From Anaerolineae bacterium (GTDB lineage Bacteria > Chloroflexota > Anaerolineae > Aggregatilineales > Phototrophicaceae), in the NCBI GenBank assembly GCA_022826865.1, contig JAJDUC010000106.1, forward strand, positions 50,312 to 114,311: a stretch of 64,000 bases of DNA, in the 5' to 3' direction. This document shows positions 32,469 through 41,482 of the stretch, piece after piece. The first letter of the stretch is position 1. Every line of letters starts with the position of its first letter. The translations under genes and the position numbers were made by a program. A model generated the notes under the pieces. The model was not told where the DNA came from, did no database searches, and worked only from the letters and a program-made list of their open reading frames with translations.

Positions 32469-33389
32469 GTGTCAGACATCCTATCCGCCGCGACCAGACG
32501 GCGCTTAAATATATTCAACGGGAAGTTCACCGCGATCTTGGGCCTGAGCCTGTTGGTCGCGCTTTTCGCCTCAAATTTGGCATACGCCGTTCTTTCATCG
32601 CAAAGAGCCTTACTCGCCGGGCAGCCGGGCGATCTGCTATACGCCGCGGCCTTCACCGATTTTGCCGACGAATGGGAATTATACGAGGGCAAGCAGAGCG
32701 CCCGCTTCGTGGAGGAACAGCTTGAATTGGCGGTGAGCGCGCCGCAAACGGCGACCTGGTCGACATCTCGTCAACATTATGGCGCCTTCGACGCTCGCAT
32801 CTCAGCTGTGGCGCGGGACGGCCCAATCGATAATGCTTTCGGCCTGGTCTTTCACCTCCGCGACGCCGATGCGGTCCGTTGCGATTTGCCCGCCATCATC
32901 CTTTGCGGCATTGAGGAAGCCGTTCCCCTGGCGGGCGCGGCCCTGCGGCAATTGCTTGACATCGCGCCCGAAACTGCATACCTCGCCTTCATGATCAGCA
33001 GCGACGGCTATTATTCCGTTTGGAAAAGCGAAGGCGGTTTCATGCGAGCCGTCAGCGCCTGGATCCCCTCGCCTGCAATCCGCCAGGGATTGAATGCGGC
33101 GAATCGAATCCGAGTCTTGGCTCAAGACGGAGATTACCGCTTCTTCATCAATGACGAGCCTGCCGCCCTTTGTCTGCCTGACGATCCGGCGGCGTCCAGC
33201 ACCTACGCCGGCGGCGAGTGCCTTGACGGCGAAATGCGGGATTCCTTTAGGGACGAGTCGCTCGCGCCCGGCAAACTGGGCGCAATCGCGCAAGCGACCG
33301 CGACGGGTGGCGGTGGCGTTGTCGTTCGCTTTGACAATCTGATCGTCTTCAGCCCGGCGGCGCCAACAGAAAAGGACATCAAGTTATGA
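32469..33389 (+). CDS. Membrane-anchored extracellular protein, LamG/DUF1080-like
   Basis: About 306 residues from a GTG start. A cytoplasmic basic tail (ATRRRLNIFNGKF) is followed by one helix (TAILGLSLLVALFASNLAYAV). The outside domain resembles a concanavalin-type beta sandwich: FTDFADEWELYEGKQSARFVE near its start, and GGVVVRFDNLIVFSPA at its end, as in DUF1080/laminin-G-like domains that bind glycans. No catalytic motif. The GTG is chosen because upstream in-frame codons run through the promoter and repeat. Its stop overlaps the mtaB start by four bases (ATGA), indicating cotranscription. Confidence 0.7.
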   Translation: MSDILSAATRRRLNIFNGKFTAILGLSLLVALFASNLAYAVLSSQRALLAGQPGDLLYAAAFTDFADEWELYEGKQSARFVEEQLELAVSAPQTATWSTSRQHYGAFDARISAVARDGPIDNAFGLVFHLRDADAVRCDLPAIILCGIEEAVPLAGAALRQLLDIAPETAYLAFMISSDGYYSVWKSEGGFMRAVSAWIPSPAIRQGLNAANRIRVLAQDGDYRFFINDEPAALCLPDDPAASSTYAGGECLDGEMRDSFRDESLAPGKLGAIAQATATGGGGVVVRFDNLIVFSPAAPTEKDIKL

Positions 33390-34750
33390 AGGTCCATCTG
33401 CGCATGGTGGGCTGTCGACTCAACCAAAGCGAGATCGACACGATGGCGCGGCAATTCAGCGCGCTGGGGCATGAAGTCGTCGATGCTCCCGAGTCGGCCG
33501 ACCATTTTGTGCTCAATACCTGCGCTGTAACCGAGGAAGCGACCAAGACGAGCCGTAAAATCATTCGAGGTTTTCAGCGCGCCAATCCAAACAGCGAAAT
33601 AACGGTCACCGGCTGCTACGCGCAGATCGCGCCGGCGCTCGTCGGTCAACTGCCCGGCGTGCGCCATGTGATTGACAATGGCAGCAAGTCGGGGCTTGTC
33701 GCCCAGATCACCGGCGAAGAAGTCGATATCTTTGATATCGAGCCCATCGAGCGTCGGGCATTGCCGGGCATGTTAGGCCGGACGCGCGCCTTCGTTAAAG
33801 TGCAGGATGGCTGTGACAACAGCTGCACCTTCTGCGTGACCACGATTGCGCGCGGCGCGGGGCGCAGCCGCTCCATCGCCGACGTCCTGCGCGAGGTCAA
33901 TTATCTGCATGCCAGCGGCTATCAAGAAGCGGTGCTCACGGGCGTGCATCTGGGCAGTTATGGCCACGATTTTGGCGATGACAGCGGCCTCTGCCACCTG
34001 GTGCAAGCGCTTCTTCGCGAAACGGACATGCCGCGCTTGCGCCTTTCGTCGCTGGAACCTTGGGACCTCGCGCCGGACTTTTTTGCGCTCTGGGACAATC
34101 CGCGCCTGTCCCGGCATCTTCACTTGCCATTGCAAAGCGGCTGCGACGCCACGCTAAAGCGCATGCGGCGCAATACCTGCCAGGCGGCGTACCGCGCCCT
34201 AGTGACAGCGGCGCGAGCGGCGATCCCGTCCCTGCGCGTCACCAGCGATGTCATCGTCGGTTTCCCCGGCGAATCCGAAGCGGAATTTGCCGAATCGGAG
34301 CGCTTTATCCGCGAGATGAATTTCGGCGGATTGCATGTCTTCCGCTATAGCAGCCGCCCGGGCACGCCGGCAAGCCGCATGAAAAACCAGATCAGCAACA
34401 AGGTGAAGAAAGCGCGCAGCTCCCGGCTTCTGGCGCTATCCGAGGCATTGGAGCGGGAGTTTGCCGCCGATTTGCGCGGGAAGCTGGCGCCGGTGCTCTG
34501 GGAGCAAGTCAGCGGCGCGACGCCGGAAGGATTCATCAACCTCGGCTACAGCGACAATTTCATGCGCGTTCGGGCAATACACCCGCGCGATCTTAGCAAC
34601 GTCATCGCCCACGTTGAGTTGGGCGCATATACGGACGGCGTGATTCATGGTACAGTGAAGGAGATCGTGCCAGAACGCTACAGCCATTCCGGGCCAATCC
34701 CTGAAGCATTTGTGGAGGGATCAGCCATTGACGGGATCGCGCCGCTGTAA
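33386..34750 (+). CDS. mtaB: tRNA (t6A37) methylthiotransferase MtaB
   Basis: A 454-residue radical-SAM methylthiotransferase. The N-terminal UPF0004 domain has cysteines in VGCRLNQSE, NTCAVTE and VTGCYAQ (second Fe-S cluster), and the radical-SAM domain has CDNSCTFC. A C-terminal TRAM domain binds tRNA. It converts t6A37 to ms2t6A in ANN-decoding tRNAs, a group that includes tRNA-Lys; the MtaB rather than MiaB assignment rests on the CRLNQSE and short linker, and is fairly safe. Overlaps the previous gene by four bases. Confidence 0.93.
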   Translation: MKVHLRMVGCRLNQSEIDTMARQFSALGHEVVDAPESADHFVLNTCAVTEEATKTSRKIIRGFQRANPNSEITVTGCYAQIAPALVGQLPGVRHVIDNGSKSGLVAQITGEEVDIFDIEPIERRALPGMLGRTRAFVKVQDGCDNSCTFCVTTIARGAGRSRSIADVLREVNYLHASGYQEAVLTGVHLGSYGHDFGDDSGLCHLVQALLRETDMPRLRLSSLEPWDLAPDFFALWDNPRLSRHLHLPLQSGCDATLKRMRRNTCQAAYRALVTAARAAIPSLRVTSDVIVGFPGESEAEFAESERFIREMNFGGLHVFRYSSRPGTPASRMKNQISNKVKKARSSRLLALSEALEREFAADLRGKLAPVLWEQVSGATPEGFINLGYSDNFMRVRAIHPRDLSNVIAHVELGAYTDGVIHGTVKEIVPERYSHSGPIPEAFVEGSAIDGIAPL

Positions 34751-34783
34751 ACGAAATCTCGATTTTGTTCTGGAAAGCTATCA

Positions 34784-35230
34784 ATGCCGGACCTGAAAGC
34801 AGAACTCAAAAACGCGCTAAAAGAGGCGATGAAAGCGAAAGACAGCGGGCGCCGCGACGCCATTCGTCTGCTGCAAAGCGCGATCAAGCAGGCCGAAATT
34901 GATAGCGGATCCGCCCTTGATGACGCCGCCATCGCCGACATCTTGCGCAAAGAAGCAAAAAAACGCCGCGAGACAATCGACGAGTTGGAGCGGGCCGGGC
35001 GCCCGGATGATGCCGCCGGCGAACGCTTCGAACTCGCCGTGACCGAAGAATACCTGCCGCGGCAAATGTCCCCGGACGAGTTACGACCGATTGTTGAGGC
35101 CGCCATTGATGAATCGGGCGCCGCTTCTATGAAAGAGATGGGGCAGGTCATGCGAATAGTCATGCCTAAAGTGCGCGGGCTGGCCGAAGGCAAGGCCGTC
35201 AACGCGCTGGTAAGAGAGTTGCTGAGTTAG
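34784..35230 (+). CDS. yqeY: GatB/YqeY domain protein
   Basis: A 148-residue all-helical protein, normal for YqeY: LKNALKEAMKAKDSGRRDAIRLLQSAI at the start, RRETIDELERAGRPDDAAGE, EEYLPRQMS, and a C-terminal MGQVMRIVMPKVRGLAEGKAV. The domain is shared with the tail of GatB, where it contacts tRNA, but the free-standing protein's role is unclear. It lies between mtaB and the HDIG gene in the same direction. Confidence 0.92.
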   Translation: MPDLKAELKNALKEAMKAKDSGRRDAIRLLQSAIKQAEIDSGSALDDAAIADILRKEAKKRRETIDELERAGRPDDAAGERFELAVTEEYLPRQMSPDELRPIVEAAIDESGAASMKEMGQVMRIVMPKVRGLAEGKAVNALVRELLS

Positions 35231-35234
35231 GCTG

Positions 35235-37700
35235 GTGTACCCCCAGTTCACGGATTTTCTTGAAGAACGCTTCAACATCAGCCCGGAGAGGACGCGCGCG
35301 GCTCTGCATTATGCCTCGCTTGTCGCGGCGGCGATCATATTCGCGTTCTGCTGCGCGTCAATCGTCGCTTTCGATGACATATTTCTGCGCTTCAACAGCG
35401 TCGCCAACCTGCGGATAAATTCCGTGCCGCGGGAAGACATCATCGCGCGTGAAGAGGGCGCCTTCGTCAGCGCCATTCTCACTGAGCAGGAACGGACCAA
35501 TGTGCTAGCCCATGTGCCCGCGGTGTTTCACCCGGCCGATCCCAACGTCGCGCGGAAACAGCGCGATTTAACCGAACAGATCCTGTCGTTCATAGACAAT
35601 GTGCGGGCCGATTCTTTTGCGACTCTGGATCAGCAGATCGCGGATATCAAAGCGATCACATCGCTGCAGCTAAACCAGGACGAAAACACGATCGTCGCCA
35701 TTTTGCAATTGCCGGATGATAGTTGGCTGCAGGTGAGGGGCGAGATTATCTCGGTCCTGGAACGCGTCATGAGCGACGAGATCCGCGCATCGGATTTAAA
35801 AAGAGTGCGCGAGCAATTGCCGATTCAAGTCAGCCTACGCCTGACGCCGCAGCAGAGCCAGATCGTAACCGTCATCACGGCCGATGTCGTCCGCGCCAAC
35901 ACCTTCGAAAATCCCGAGCAAACGGCAATTGATCGCGCTGATTCGCTGAGCGCTGTTGAAGATCAACAGCGTCATTTCATCGCCGGCCAGATTGTCGCGC
36001 CCGCCGGCCAGCGCATTGACGCGCTCTCTTTCGAGGCGCTGCATGAGTTGGGGCTGCTGGTTGAAAGCAGCAATCGCGCTCTTCGGATTCTGCGCGCCGC
36101 GCTCGCCAGCACGCTGGTTGTTGCGCTGCTCGGCCTTTATGTCAGCCGCTTCGAGGCGCAGTTGATCTACAGCGATAACAAGACCTTGCTCCTCGTCGCC
36201 GTGCTCTTTCTGGTCGCTTTGGCGGCGATGCGCGTATTTGGCATCGCCAACGTCTACCTGATGCCGGCGGCTGCGCTCGGGATCGTATATGTGGCGATCG
36301 CATCGCCAAACCTGGCGATCGTTGCCGCCATCGGTTTCGCATTTCTCGGCGGCTTGCTGAGCCGCAGCCCGTCCCTGGAAATCAGCGCCCTGCTCGCCGC
36401 CGGCAATATCGGCGCCATCTTGACACTGCGCAATGCCGGACGCCTGAATAACTATTTCTTTGCCGGCCTCTTTGTGGGTTTGGCAAATGCCGCCATTGTC
36501 GCCATCTTTGCCTTGCAAGTCGGCATACAGCCGGGGGACGCGACCAAAATGCTGCAGGCCCTTTTCAGCGGCCTGTTGATTGTGCCGACCACGGCATTCG
36601 GCGTGATGTACGTGTTGACAGTGCTGCTCAATCTGGCGACCCCCTTCAAACTGATGGACCTCAGCCAACCCAGCAAACCGCTATTGCAGCGCCTTCTGCG
36701 CGAGGCGCCGGGAACCTATCAGCACTCCCTGCAAGTCGCGAATCTGGCCGAGCAAGCCGCCGATGCCATCGGCGCGGACACGCAGATTACGCATGTCGCG
36801 GCGCTTTATCATGACATCGGGAAAATGAGCAACCCATTCTTCTTCACCGAAAACCAACAGCACATCCACAATCCGCATGACGCGCTTGACGACCCGTATC
36901 GCAGCGCCGACATTATCATCAATCACGTCGTAGAAGGCGACCAGATCGCCCGCAAGTACAACCTGCCTGACAGAATCAGGGAATTCATCCGAGAGCATCA
37001 CGGGACAACCCAGGTCTATGTCTTTTATCAGCGGGCCCTGGCGGATGCTGGCGATGAAAACGGCATCGACCCGGCCGATTTCAGCTACCCGGGACCGATA
37101 CCGCAAACCCGCGAAACCGCCATCCTGATGATGGCTGACAGCTGCGAATCCGCCATACGCGCGATCAAGCCCCAGAGCAGCCAGGCGATCGCCGATTTGG
37201 TGCGCAAGATCATCGAGGACAAACGAAACGCCGGGCAGCTTGACGACTCCAGATTGACGCTCAACGATTTACGCAAGATTGAAGATACATTCATTGATAT
37301 ATTCCGCGGGCTCTTTCATCCGCGCATCGACTACGCCAAAGCCGTTGAAACGGCGACATCGCCGCGGCCTGAGCCGGTGAGCGATCCGGGCGGCCCGGTC
37401 CCGCCGCCCGAGCGGCCCGCATTCACGCGCGCCCCAGCGCCCCCCTATAGCGGCAATGCGGCGGCAGCCGCGGGGTTAACCGCGCAAGTGGAGCGGGTTG
37501 CCGCGCGGGATGAAAGCGATAGGACGCGCGACGACGCCTCGCTTGCGGCCGCCAATGCGCCGGGCGAGCCGGAGCAATCCGCGATGTTGATGGAAGACGA
37601 AGAACCTCTAAAGGATGTGCCGCCGCTGCCCAAACGCAATGGCAGCAAGACAGCGATGCAGGCTCATCACGCCGAGCGCCCGAACATTGCCAAGACATGA
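35235..37700 (+). CDS. PgpH-like membrane HDIG phosphohydrolase (probable c-di-AMP phosphodiesterase)
   Basis: An 821-residue protein starting GTG four bases after yqeY. It has an N-terminal helix, an extracellular 7TMR-HDED-type domain (about residues 70-280), seven membrane helices (about 290-470) and a cytoplasmic HD domain: PGTYQHSLQVANLAEQAADA, AALYHDIGKMSNPFFF (HDIG), IREHHGTT and MMADSCESAIRA. PgpH of Listeria, with this architecture, hydrolyses cyclic di-AMP. The last 120 residues are Pro/Ala-rich and disordered, an unusual extension. It overlaps ybeY by four bases, the gene order common in Firmicutes and Chloroflexota. Confidence 0.92.
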   Translation: MYPQFTDFLEERFNISPERTRAALHYASLVAAAIIFAFCCASIVAFDDIFLRFNSVANLRINSVPREDIIAREEGAFVSAILTEQERTNVLAHVPAVFHPADPNVARKQRDLTEQILSFIDNVRADSFATLDQQIADIKAITSLQLNQDENTIVAILQLPDDSWLQVRGEIISVLERVMSDEIRASDLKRVREQLPIQVSLRLTPQQSQIVTVITADVVRANTFENPEQTAIDRADSLSAVEDQQRHFIAGQIVAPAGQRIDALSFEALHELGLLVESSNRALRILRAALASTLVVALLGLYVSRFEAQLIYSDNKTLLLVAVLFLVALAAMRVFGIANVYLMPAAALGIVYVAIASPNLAIVAAIGFAFLGGLLSRSPSLEISALLAAGNIGAILTLRNAGRLNNYFFAGLFVGLANAAIVAIFALQVGIQPGDATKMLQALFSGLLIVPTTAFGVMYVLTVLLNLATPFKLMDLSQPSKPLLQRLLREAPGTYQHSLQVANLAEQAADAIGADTQITHVAALYHDIGKMSNPFFFTENQQHIHNPHDALDDPYRSADIIINHVVEGDQIARKYNLPDRIREFIREHHGTTQVYVFYQRALADAGDENGIDPADFSYPGPIPQTRETAILMMADSCESAIRAIKPQSSQAIADLVRKIIEDKRNAGQLDDSRLTLNDLRKIEDTFIDIFRGLFHPRIDYAKAVETATSPRPEPVSDPGGPVPPPERPAFTRAPAPPYSGNAAAAAGLTAQVERVAARDESDRTRDDASLAAANAPGEPEQSAMLMEDEEPLKDVPPLPKRNGSKTAMQAHHAERPNIAKT

Positions 37701-38188
37701 GCGCCGACGATTGCATTTCGGTAGAGAACCCGCATAACTTCCCGGTGCAGAAGCGGAGACTCGTAAGCGCGTCTCGGGCCGCGCTGCAAAGGAACAGGCA
37801 GTTGCAAGACCACAGCGTGACCATCGTAATATCAACCGCCGCTGACCTGAGAGAGCTAAACCGGAGGCACCGGCGGATTGACGCAGCCACGGATGTTTTG
37901 ACATTCCCGGCGCCAAGCTTGCCGGCCGAAATCAAGCTGCATACCCAGCACCTGGGAGATATTCTGCTCGCCTATGATTACGTATTGGCAGAAGCGCATT
38001 TGCGCGCCACATGCTCGCATGAGACGCTTTGCCTGCTCGTGATCCATGGCACGCTCCACCTGCTTGGTTACGAGCACGCTAGCGCGGCTGGCCACGCTTC
38101 CATGTGGGCCGCGCAAGAGAAAGCGCTGGGGATGATGGGCATCAATGCATCTATCGTCGCCCAATACGGCGCTTTGACCGATGACTAG
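37697..38188 (+). CDS. ybeY: Endoribonuclease YbeY
   Basis: A 163-residue zinc endoribonuclease for rRNA maturation and ribosome quality control. The motif HGTLHLLGYEHASAAGHASMW supplies the three zinc ligands (His-x3-His-x5-His), and DVLTFP and GDILLAYD are the usual upstream strands. It starts at ATGA overlapping the HDIG gene and overlaps dgkA by eight bases, so translation is probably coupled. Confidence 0.94.
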   Translation: MSADDCISVENPHNFPVQKRRLVSASRAALQRNRQLQDHSVTIVISTAADLRELNRRHRRIDAATDVLTFPAPSLPAEIKLHTQHLGDILLAYDYVLAEAHLRATCSHETLCLLVIHGTLHLLGYEHASAAGHASMWAAQEKALGMMGINASIVAQYGALTDD

Positions 38189-38624
38189 CCAACTGCGGCG
38201 CCAGGTGAAAGGCGCGCTTGAAGCGGACCCAAATGCGTACGGGATGCCATCAAGCGCCAACCGCTTCAGGAGTTTCGCTTACGCCCTGTCCGGTTGCGCC
38301 TATATGCTGCGCTACCAAAAGAATACGCGCATCATGCTCGCCGCGACCGCGCTGGTCGTCATGCTTGGGCTCTGGCTGGAACTGGACTTCAGGGACTGGT
38401 CGCTGCTGCTGCTGACGAAGGCGCTTGTCTGGGTTGCCGAATTTATCAACGCCGCCATTGAAGCAGTGGTCGACCTTTCAAGCCCGCAGTATCACGCGCT
38501 GGCCAAAGTCGCGAAAGATGTGGCGGCCGGGGCGGTCTTGTTGGCATCCCTCTTTGCGTTGATTATCGGCCTGTCGCTATTGGGTCCGCCCCTTCTCGAC
38601 AAAATGGCTGCGGCTCTTCCTTGA
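38181..38624 (+). CDS. dgkA: Diacylglycerol/undecaprenol kinase
   Basis: A 147-residue integral membrane kinase with three helices. The active-site region reads VAEFINAAIEAVVDLSSPQYHALAKVAKDVAAGAVL, with the ENTAIE-like motif here EFINAAIEAVVD. In Gram-positive-type bacteria this family phosphorylates undecaprenol for envelope biosynthesis. It follows ybeY, as in many genomes. The N-terminal 30 residues form a soluble tail. Confidence 0.93.
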   Translation: MTSQLRRQVKGALEADPNAYGMPSSANRFRSFAYALSGCAYMLRYQKNTRIMLAATALVVMLGLWLELDFRDWSLLLLTKALVWVAEFINAAIEAVVDLSSPQYHALAKVAKDVAAGAVLLASLFALIIGLSLLGPPLLDKMAAALP

Positions 38625-38667
38625 GCCGGCCAAGTCTTCGCGCGAAATCAGTGCGAAAACATAACTG

Positions 38668-38676
38668 TGCTAGAAT
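38668..38676 (+). promoter_or_regulatory. Extended -10 promoter (TGC-TAGAAT)
   Basis: TGC-TAGAAT lies 12 bp before ATG 38688. Transcription would start about 38683, leaving almost no leader if that ATG is used, or about 32 bases if ATG 38715 is used. Confidence 0.5.
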
Positions 38677-38687
38677 AACTTAAATCA

Positions 38688-39914
38688 ATGCTATCACGAT
38701 GTTCGGATGTTTGCATGTCCACAGAACGAGGGCCAACCCCAGAACACTCGAACTCCGGGCGCGGACTCGGTAGTGTCTTCAGGTCAATCGCTTCGCTAAT
38801 TGCGGCTTGGCGGAACAGAATCGGCGAAGGAAGCGCCGCAGCCGGCAGCAGCGGGCACTTGGGCCGGCAGCGCGCTATCAGGCTGTCCGCCATGTTGGCG
38901 CCGCGCAATCGCCGAAAAGCGGGCGCCGCCGGCCTGGTTGCCGTATTGGCGGCGGCCGCCGTTTTCAGCGCCATGGTCATCCGCGATGAAGAGCAACTCC
39001 ACTTCAACAACGCCATCTGGCTGGATAGGTCATGGGTCTACGGCAGCCAGATTGATGGCCGTCTTAACGAGCTTTCCGGCCAAATGGTTGATAACCGGAT
39101 CGGCGCCGTGTATGCCTATGTGAGTTCCCTCGGTGTCAATAATCGCTGGTCTGGCGATCCGCAGGGCGACATCAGTTTTATGGATTCGCGCGACAAGGTC
39201 AGGGACTTTGCAAACGCCTTAAAGGGCAGGAGCGATCAAATTGAATTGCTGGCCTGGATCGAAATATGGACGCACCTTGACACTCAAGACGGCTATCGCC
39301 TGGATGAAGCCGACCTGCATCAAAATATAGCAGACTTTTGCCGGCTCTTAGTAGAGCAATTGGGCTTTGATGGCGTTCTGCTTGATGTGAAACCCATGTT
39401 TAGCGGCAATAATGATTTCATTCGTTTGATCCGCCGCGTGCGTTCAGAACTTGGATTGGAAACGCCTATTGCCGTGACGGTAACGGCCGATTTGACGCCG
39501 CCGGACCCGCGTTTGAAAGATGTGCCCTTGATTGCGCCCGGCACGATGTGGTCCGCAGACTTCAAGAAGCGCGTAATGGTATCAGCAGATGAAGTTGTAT
39601 TATTGATGTACCAGAGCTACCGGCAGGATCGCCAGGATTATGCCAACTGGGTGGCTTACCATGTCGAGACCTACGTAAAATTGCTGGAGACAGCCACCGA
39701 TGTCATGGTCAGCATCCCCAACTACGGCGGCGCCAGCAGCGCGCACAACCCGCAGATCGAGACCATGGCGGCGGCGTTGGATGGCGTCGCAAAGGGCTTG
39801 GGCCGGCTCGATGAGGACCTGCGCACCCTGCTGACCGGTGTCGCAATCTATTCCGATGTTCAACTCAGCGAAACGGACTGGAACGTTTTCCGCGAGAAGT
39901 GGCTCCTGCGCTAG
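38688..39914 (+). CDS. Membrane-anchored GH18-like TIM-barrel protein
   Basis: A 408-residue protein (ATG 38715 is an alternative start). A basic cytoplasmic region of about 80 residues precedes one helix (AGAAGLVAVLAAAAVFSAMVI). The outside domain has the pattern of glycoside hydrolase 18-like barrels: IGAVYAYVSSLGVNN, QIELLAWIEIW, FDGVLLDVKPMF and VVLLMYQSY. The canonical DxxDxDxE is not present; LDVKP takes its place, so catalysis is doubtful. It may be a glycan-binding or inactive relative. Its own promoter lies just upstream. Confidence 0.65.
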   Translation: MLSRCSDVCMSTERGPTPEHSNSGRGLGSVFRSIASLIAAWRNRIGEGSAAAGSSGHLGRQRAIRLSAMLAPRNRRKAGAAGLVAVLAAAAVFSAMVIRDEEQLHFNNAIWLDRSWVYGSQIDGRLNELSGQMVDNRIGAVYAYVSSLGVNNRWSGDPQGDISFMDSRDKVRDFANALKGRSDQIELLAWIEIWTHLDTQDGYRLDEADLHQNIADFCRLLVEQLGFDGVLLDVKPMFSGNNDFIRLIRRVRSELGLETPIAVTVTADLTPPDPRLKDVPLIAPGTMWSADFKKRVMVSADEVVLLMYQSYRQDRQDYANWVAYHVETYVKLLETATDVMVSIPNYGGASSAHNPQIETMAAALDGVAKGLGRLDEDLRTLLTGVAIYSDVQLSETDWNVFREKWLLR

Positions 39915-39928
39915 ACGGACAATCTGAA

Positions 39929-40759
39929 ATGCCCGCCATTGTGAAACGGCTGACGGCCGCCGGGCTGAGGGATGTCGACTTTCGGGCGACCAGCTTGAGC
40001 GACGCCGAGCAATACGAACCGGCCGACGGCGTCTACACGGTCAGCAACACCTACAATCAGACGCAGACTCTGCTGCTCGACGCGCACCTTGATCGGCTGG
40101 AAGAATCGGCGGCGCGCGCGGGAATCCCGCTCCGCTATAGACGCAGCCGTCTGAAAAGCGCACTGTGTAAAATGGTTGTGGATTCGACCTACGGCGATGC
40201 GCGCTTTCGCATATCGGCCGCCGCAGCGGCGCCGCAGGAATTGCTCTTGTCAATCGAGCCCTATCAACCGCCGGACCCCGATCTCGCTAGCAAAGGCGTC
40301 GCCTGCAACAGCACATCGGCCCAGTCCCGGCCTGATCCCCGCACTAAATCCAGCCGCTGGATGCTATTTCGTAAATCTCTCGAGGCGGCAAGACCGGCCG
40401 AAATCTACGAAAGCTTGCTCATCGACGGGCATGGCCGCATTTTGGAAGGCCTGTCCAGCAACTTCTACGCCATCATGGACGGCGCGCTCTACACAGCCGG
40501 CCACGGTGTTCTCGCCGGCATTTCGCGCCGCGTGGTTCTTGCCGTCTGCGAAAGCGTATTGCCCTTGCAGCTGGAAGCGCCCCGATACCGCGACATTTCC
40601 CGCTTTGAAGGCGCCTTCTTGACCAGCAGCAGCCGCGGAATCATCCCGGTTGTCGCGATCGACGGCCAGGCGATCGCTGAGGGCTGTGTCGGCGCAAACA
40701 CAATTGCCCTGCAGAATGCATATCGGCGCTGGGTCGCCGCGCGCCTGGAAGAACTCTGA
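39929..40759 (+). CDS. Class IV aminotransferase (branched-chain aminotransferase/ADC lyase family)
   Basis: A 276-residue fold-type IV PLP enzyme. NTYNQTQTLLLDAHLDRLEESAARAGI is the N-terminal domain; the PLP lysine is probably in RTKSSRWMLF, followed by EIYESLLIDGHGRILEGLSSNFYAIMDG (the conserved E-G-xx-S-N loop). It could be a branched-chain or D-amino-acid aminotransferase, or an aminodeoxychorismate lyase; the SSNFY motif is shared by all. ATG 39929 is preferred, because an upstream GTG would overlap the previous gene. Its stop overlaps the next start by one base. Confidence 0.85.
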   Translation: MPAIVKRLTAAGLRDVDFRATSLSDAEQYEPADGVYTVSNTYNQTQTLLLDAHLDRLEESAARAGIPLRYRRSRLKSALCKMVVDSTYGDARFRISAAAAAPQELLLSIEPYQPPDPDLASKGVACNSTSAQSRPDPRTKSSRWMLFRKSLEAARPAEIYESLLIDGHGRILEGLSSNFYAIMDGALYTAGHGVLAGISRRVVLAVCESVLPLQLEAPRYRDISRFEGAFLTSSSRGIIPVVAIDGQAIAEGCVGANTIALQNAYRRWVAARLEEL

Positions 40760-41154
40760 TGCGCCATTTGGGCAACTTTCGCAAAGCTCTGGGTCTGTTT
40801 GGCGCCGCCCGTGATCTGGCCATCGAAACGCGCCGCTACGAGTGGGAGTTGTTGATGCCCAACAGCTTTTACCTCGAGGCCGAAAATGCCGATATTCGCT
40901 TTTCCTGCCACGAATTCAGCCGGATCCAGGCGACTGTCGAGTTGCAAGCCGGTTTTGGCTGGCGCCTGGCGACCGATCAAGACGACGCCGGCGTCTACAT
41001 GGTCGCGCGGCGCAAACCGCTTGTGGGCGCCTTGGCCCGGGCCAGGATTACTGTCACGCTGCCAGCCGAAGTTCATCTCCGTTTGAAGCTTGAGCGTTGC
41101 CGCCTGTCGCTCCTTGACCTCAACGCTCAATTGGAATTCGCGCCCTTCGCCTGA
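40759..41154 (+). CDS. Hypothetical protein coupled to the class IV aminotransferase gene
   Basis: A 131-residue protein not recognised by me. It has no signal or membrane segment. The central part is strand-rich, resembling a small immunoglobulin-like or adhesin-type fold: FYLEAENADIRFSCHEFSRIQ, then ATVELQAGFGWRLATDQDD, ending with two amphipathic strands (RARITVTLPAEVHLRLKLE). The first bases overlap the preceding stop (TGATG), so it is surely translated with that gene. Comparable strand-rich proteins assemble surface or filament structures, but this is guesswork. Confidence 0.7.
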   Translation: MRHLGNFRKALGLFGAARDLAIETRRYEWELLMPNSFYLEAENADIRFSCHEFSRIQATVELQAGFGWRLATDQDDAGVYMVARRKPLVGALARARITVTLPAEVHLRLKLERCRLSLLDLNAQLEFAPFA

Positions 41155-41177
41155 GACTGGAATGCGGCCGGCCTTCA

Positions 41178-41370
41178 CAGGGCAATCGCATCAAAATCAT
41201 AATGAGTGGTTCGCTACGAAAATTGCGAAAATGTAGGGGCGTCTCGTGAGACGCCCGTTGAAAATGGCCTGCAAATTGCGGGCGTTCCAGCGAAACGCCC
41301 CTACGGATTACATAATTTGAGGGGAAAATGTCATTTATCGGCGCAATTTAAATTTGATGCGATTGCCCTG
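41178..41370 (+). mobile_element. MITE-like element, family B, copy 3 (193 bp, complete)
   Basis: The best-preserved copy. It begins CAGGGCAATCGCATCAAA and ends TTTGATGCGATTGCCCTG, perfect 18-bp inverted termini. The 10-bp direct repeat CCGGCCTTCA flanks it exactly (41168-41177 and 41371-41380). Internally it has the GGGGCGTCTCGTGAGACGCCC arm and GCCTGCAAATTGCGGGCGTT, but lacks the GTCGCGTAGACACTGACCG cassette found in copies 1 and 2. It inserted between the hypothetical gene and the promoter of the cysteine leader. Confidence 0.88.
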
Positions 41371-41384
41371 CCGGCCTTCACTGC

Positions 41385-41413
41385 TTGTATTCTCCGCATG
41401 CCTGTGGTAATTT
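41385..41413 (+). promoter_or_regulatory. Promoter of the cysteine leader (TTGTAT-17-TAATTT, extended -10)
   Basis: TTGTAT, 17 bp, then TAATTT with TGG directly before it (extended -10). Seven bases after the -10 is the A of the leader ATG at 41420, so the leader peptide mRNA may be leaderless. The -35 begins 15 bp after the end of the family B element. Confidence 0.55.
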
Positions 41414-41419
41414 AGAGCA

Positions 41420-41482
41420 ATGAGCAGATCATACCGACACGAAGCCCCAGGCTGTCCCTGTTGTATCAGCAGCGATCCCTAA
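41420..41482 (+). CDS. Cysteine-rich leader peptide of the rhodanese-sufE attenuator
   Basis: A 20-codon frame, ATG 41420 to TAA 41480-41482. It reads MSRSYRHEAPG-CPCC-ISSDP: three cysteine codons (TGT at 41453, 41459 and 41462) within four codons, near the end. The predicted transcription start coincides with the ATG, so it may be a leaderless small gene, as described for polycysteine leaders in mycobacteria. The stop codon abuts the antiterminator strand. Its product needs no function; translation speed through the Cys codons would sense charged tRNA-Cys. Genuine translation is inferred from context. Confidence 0.75.
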   Translation: MSRSYRHEAPGCPCCISSDP

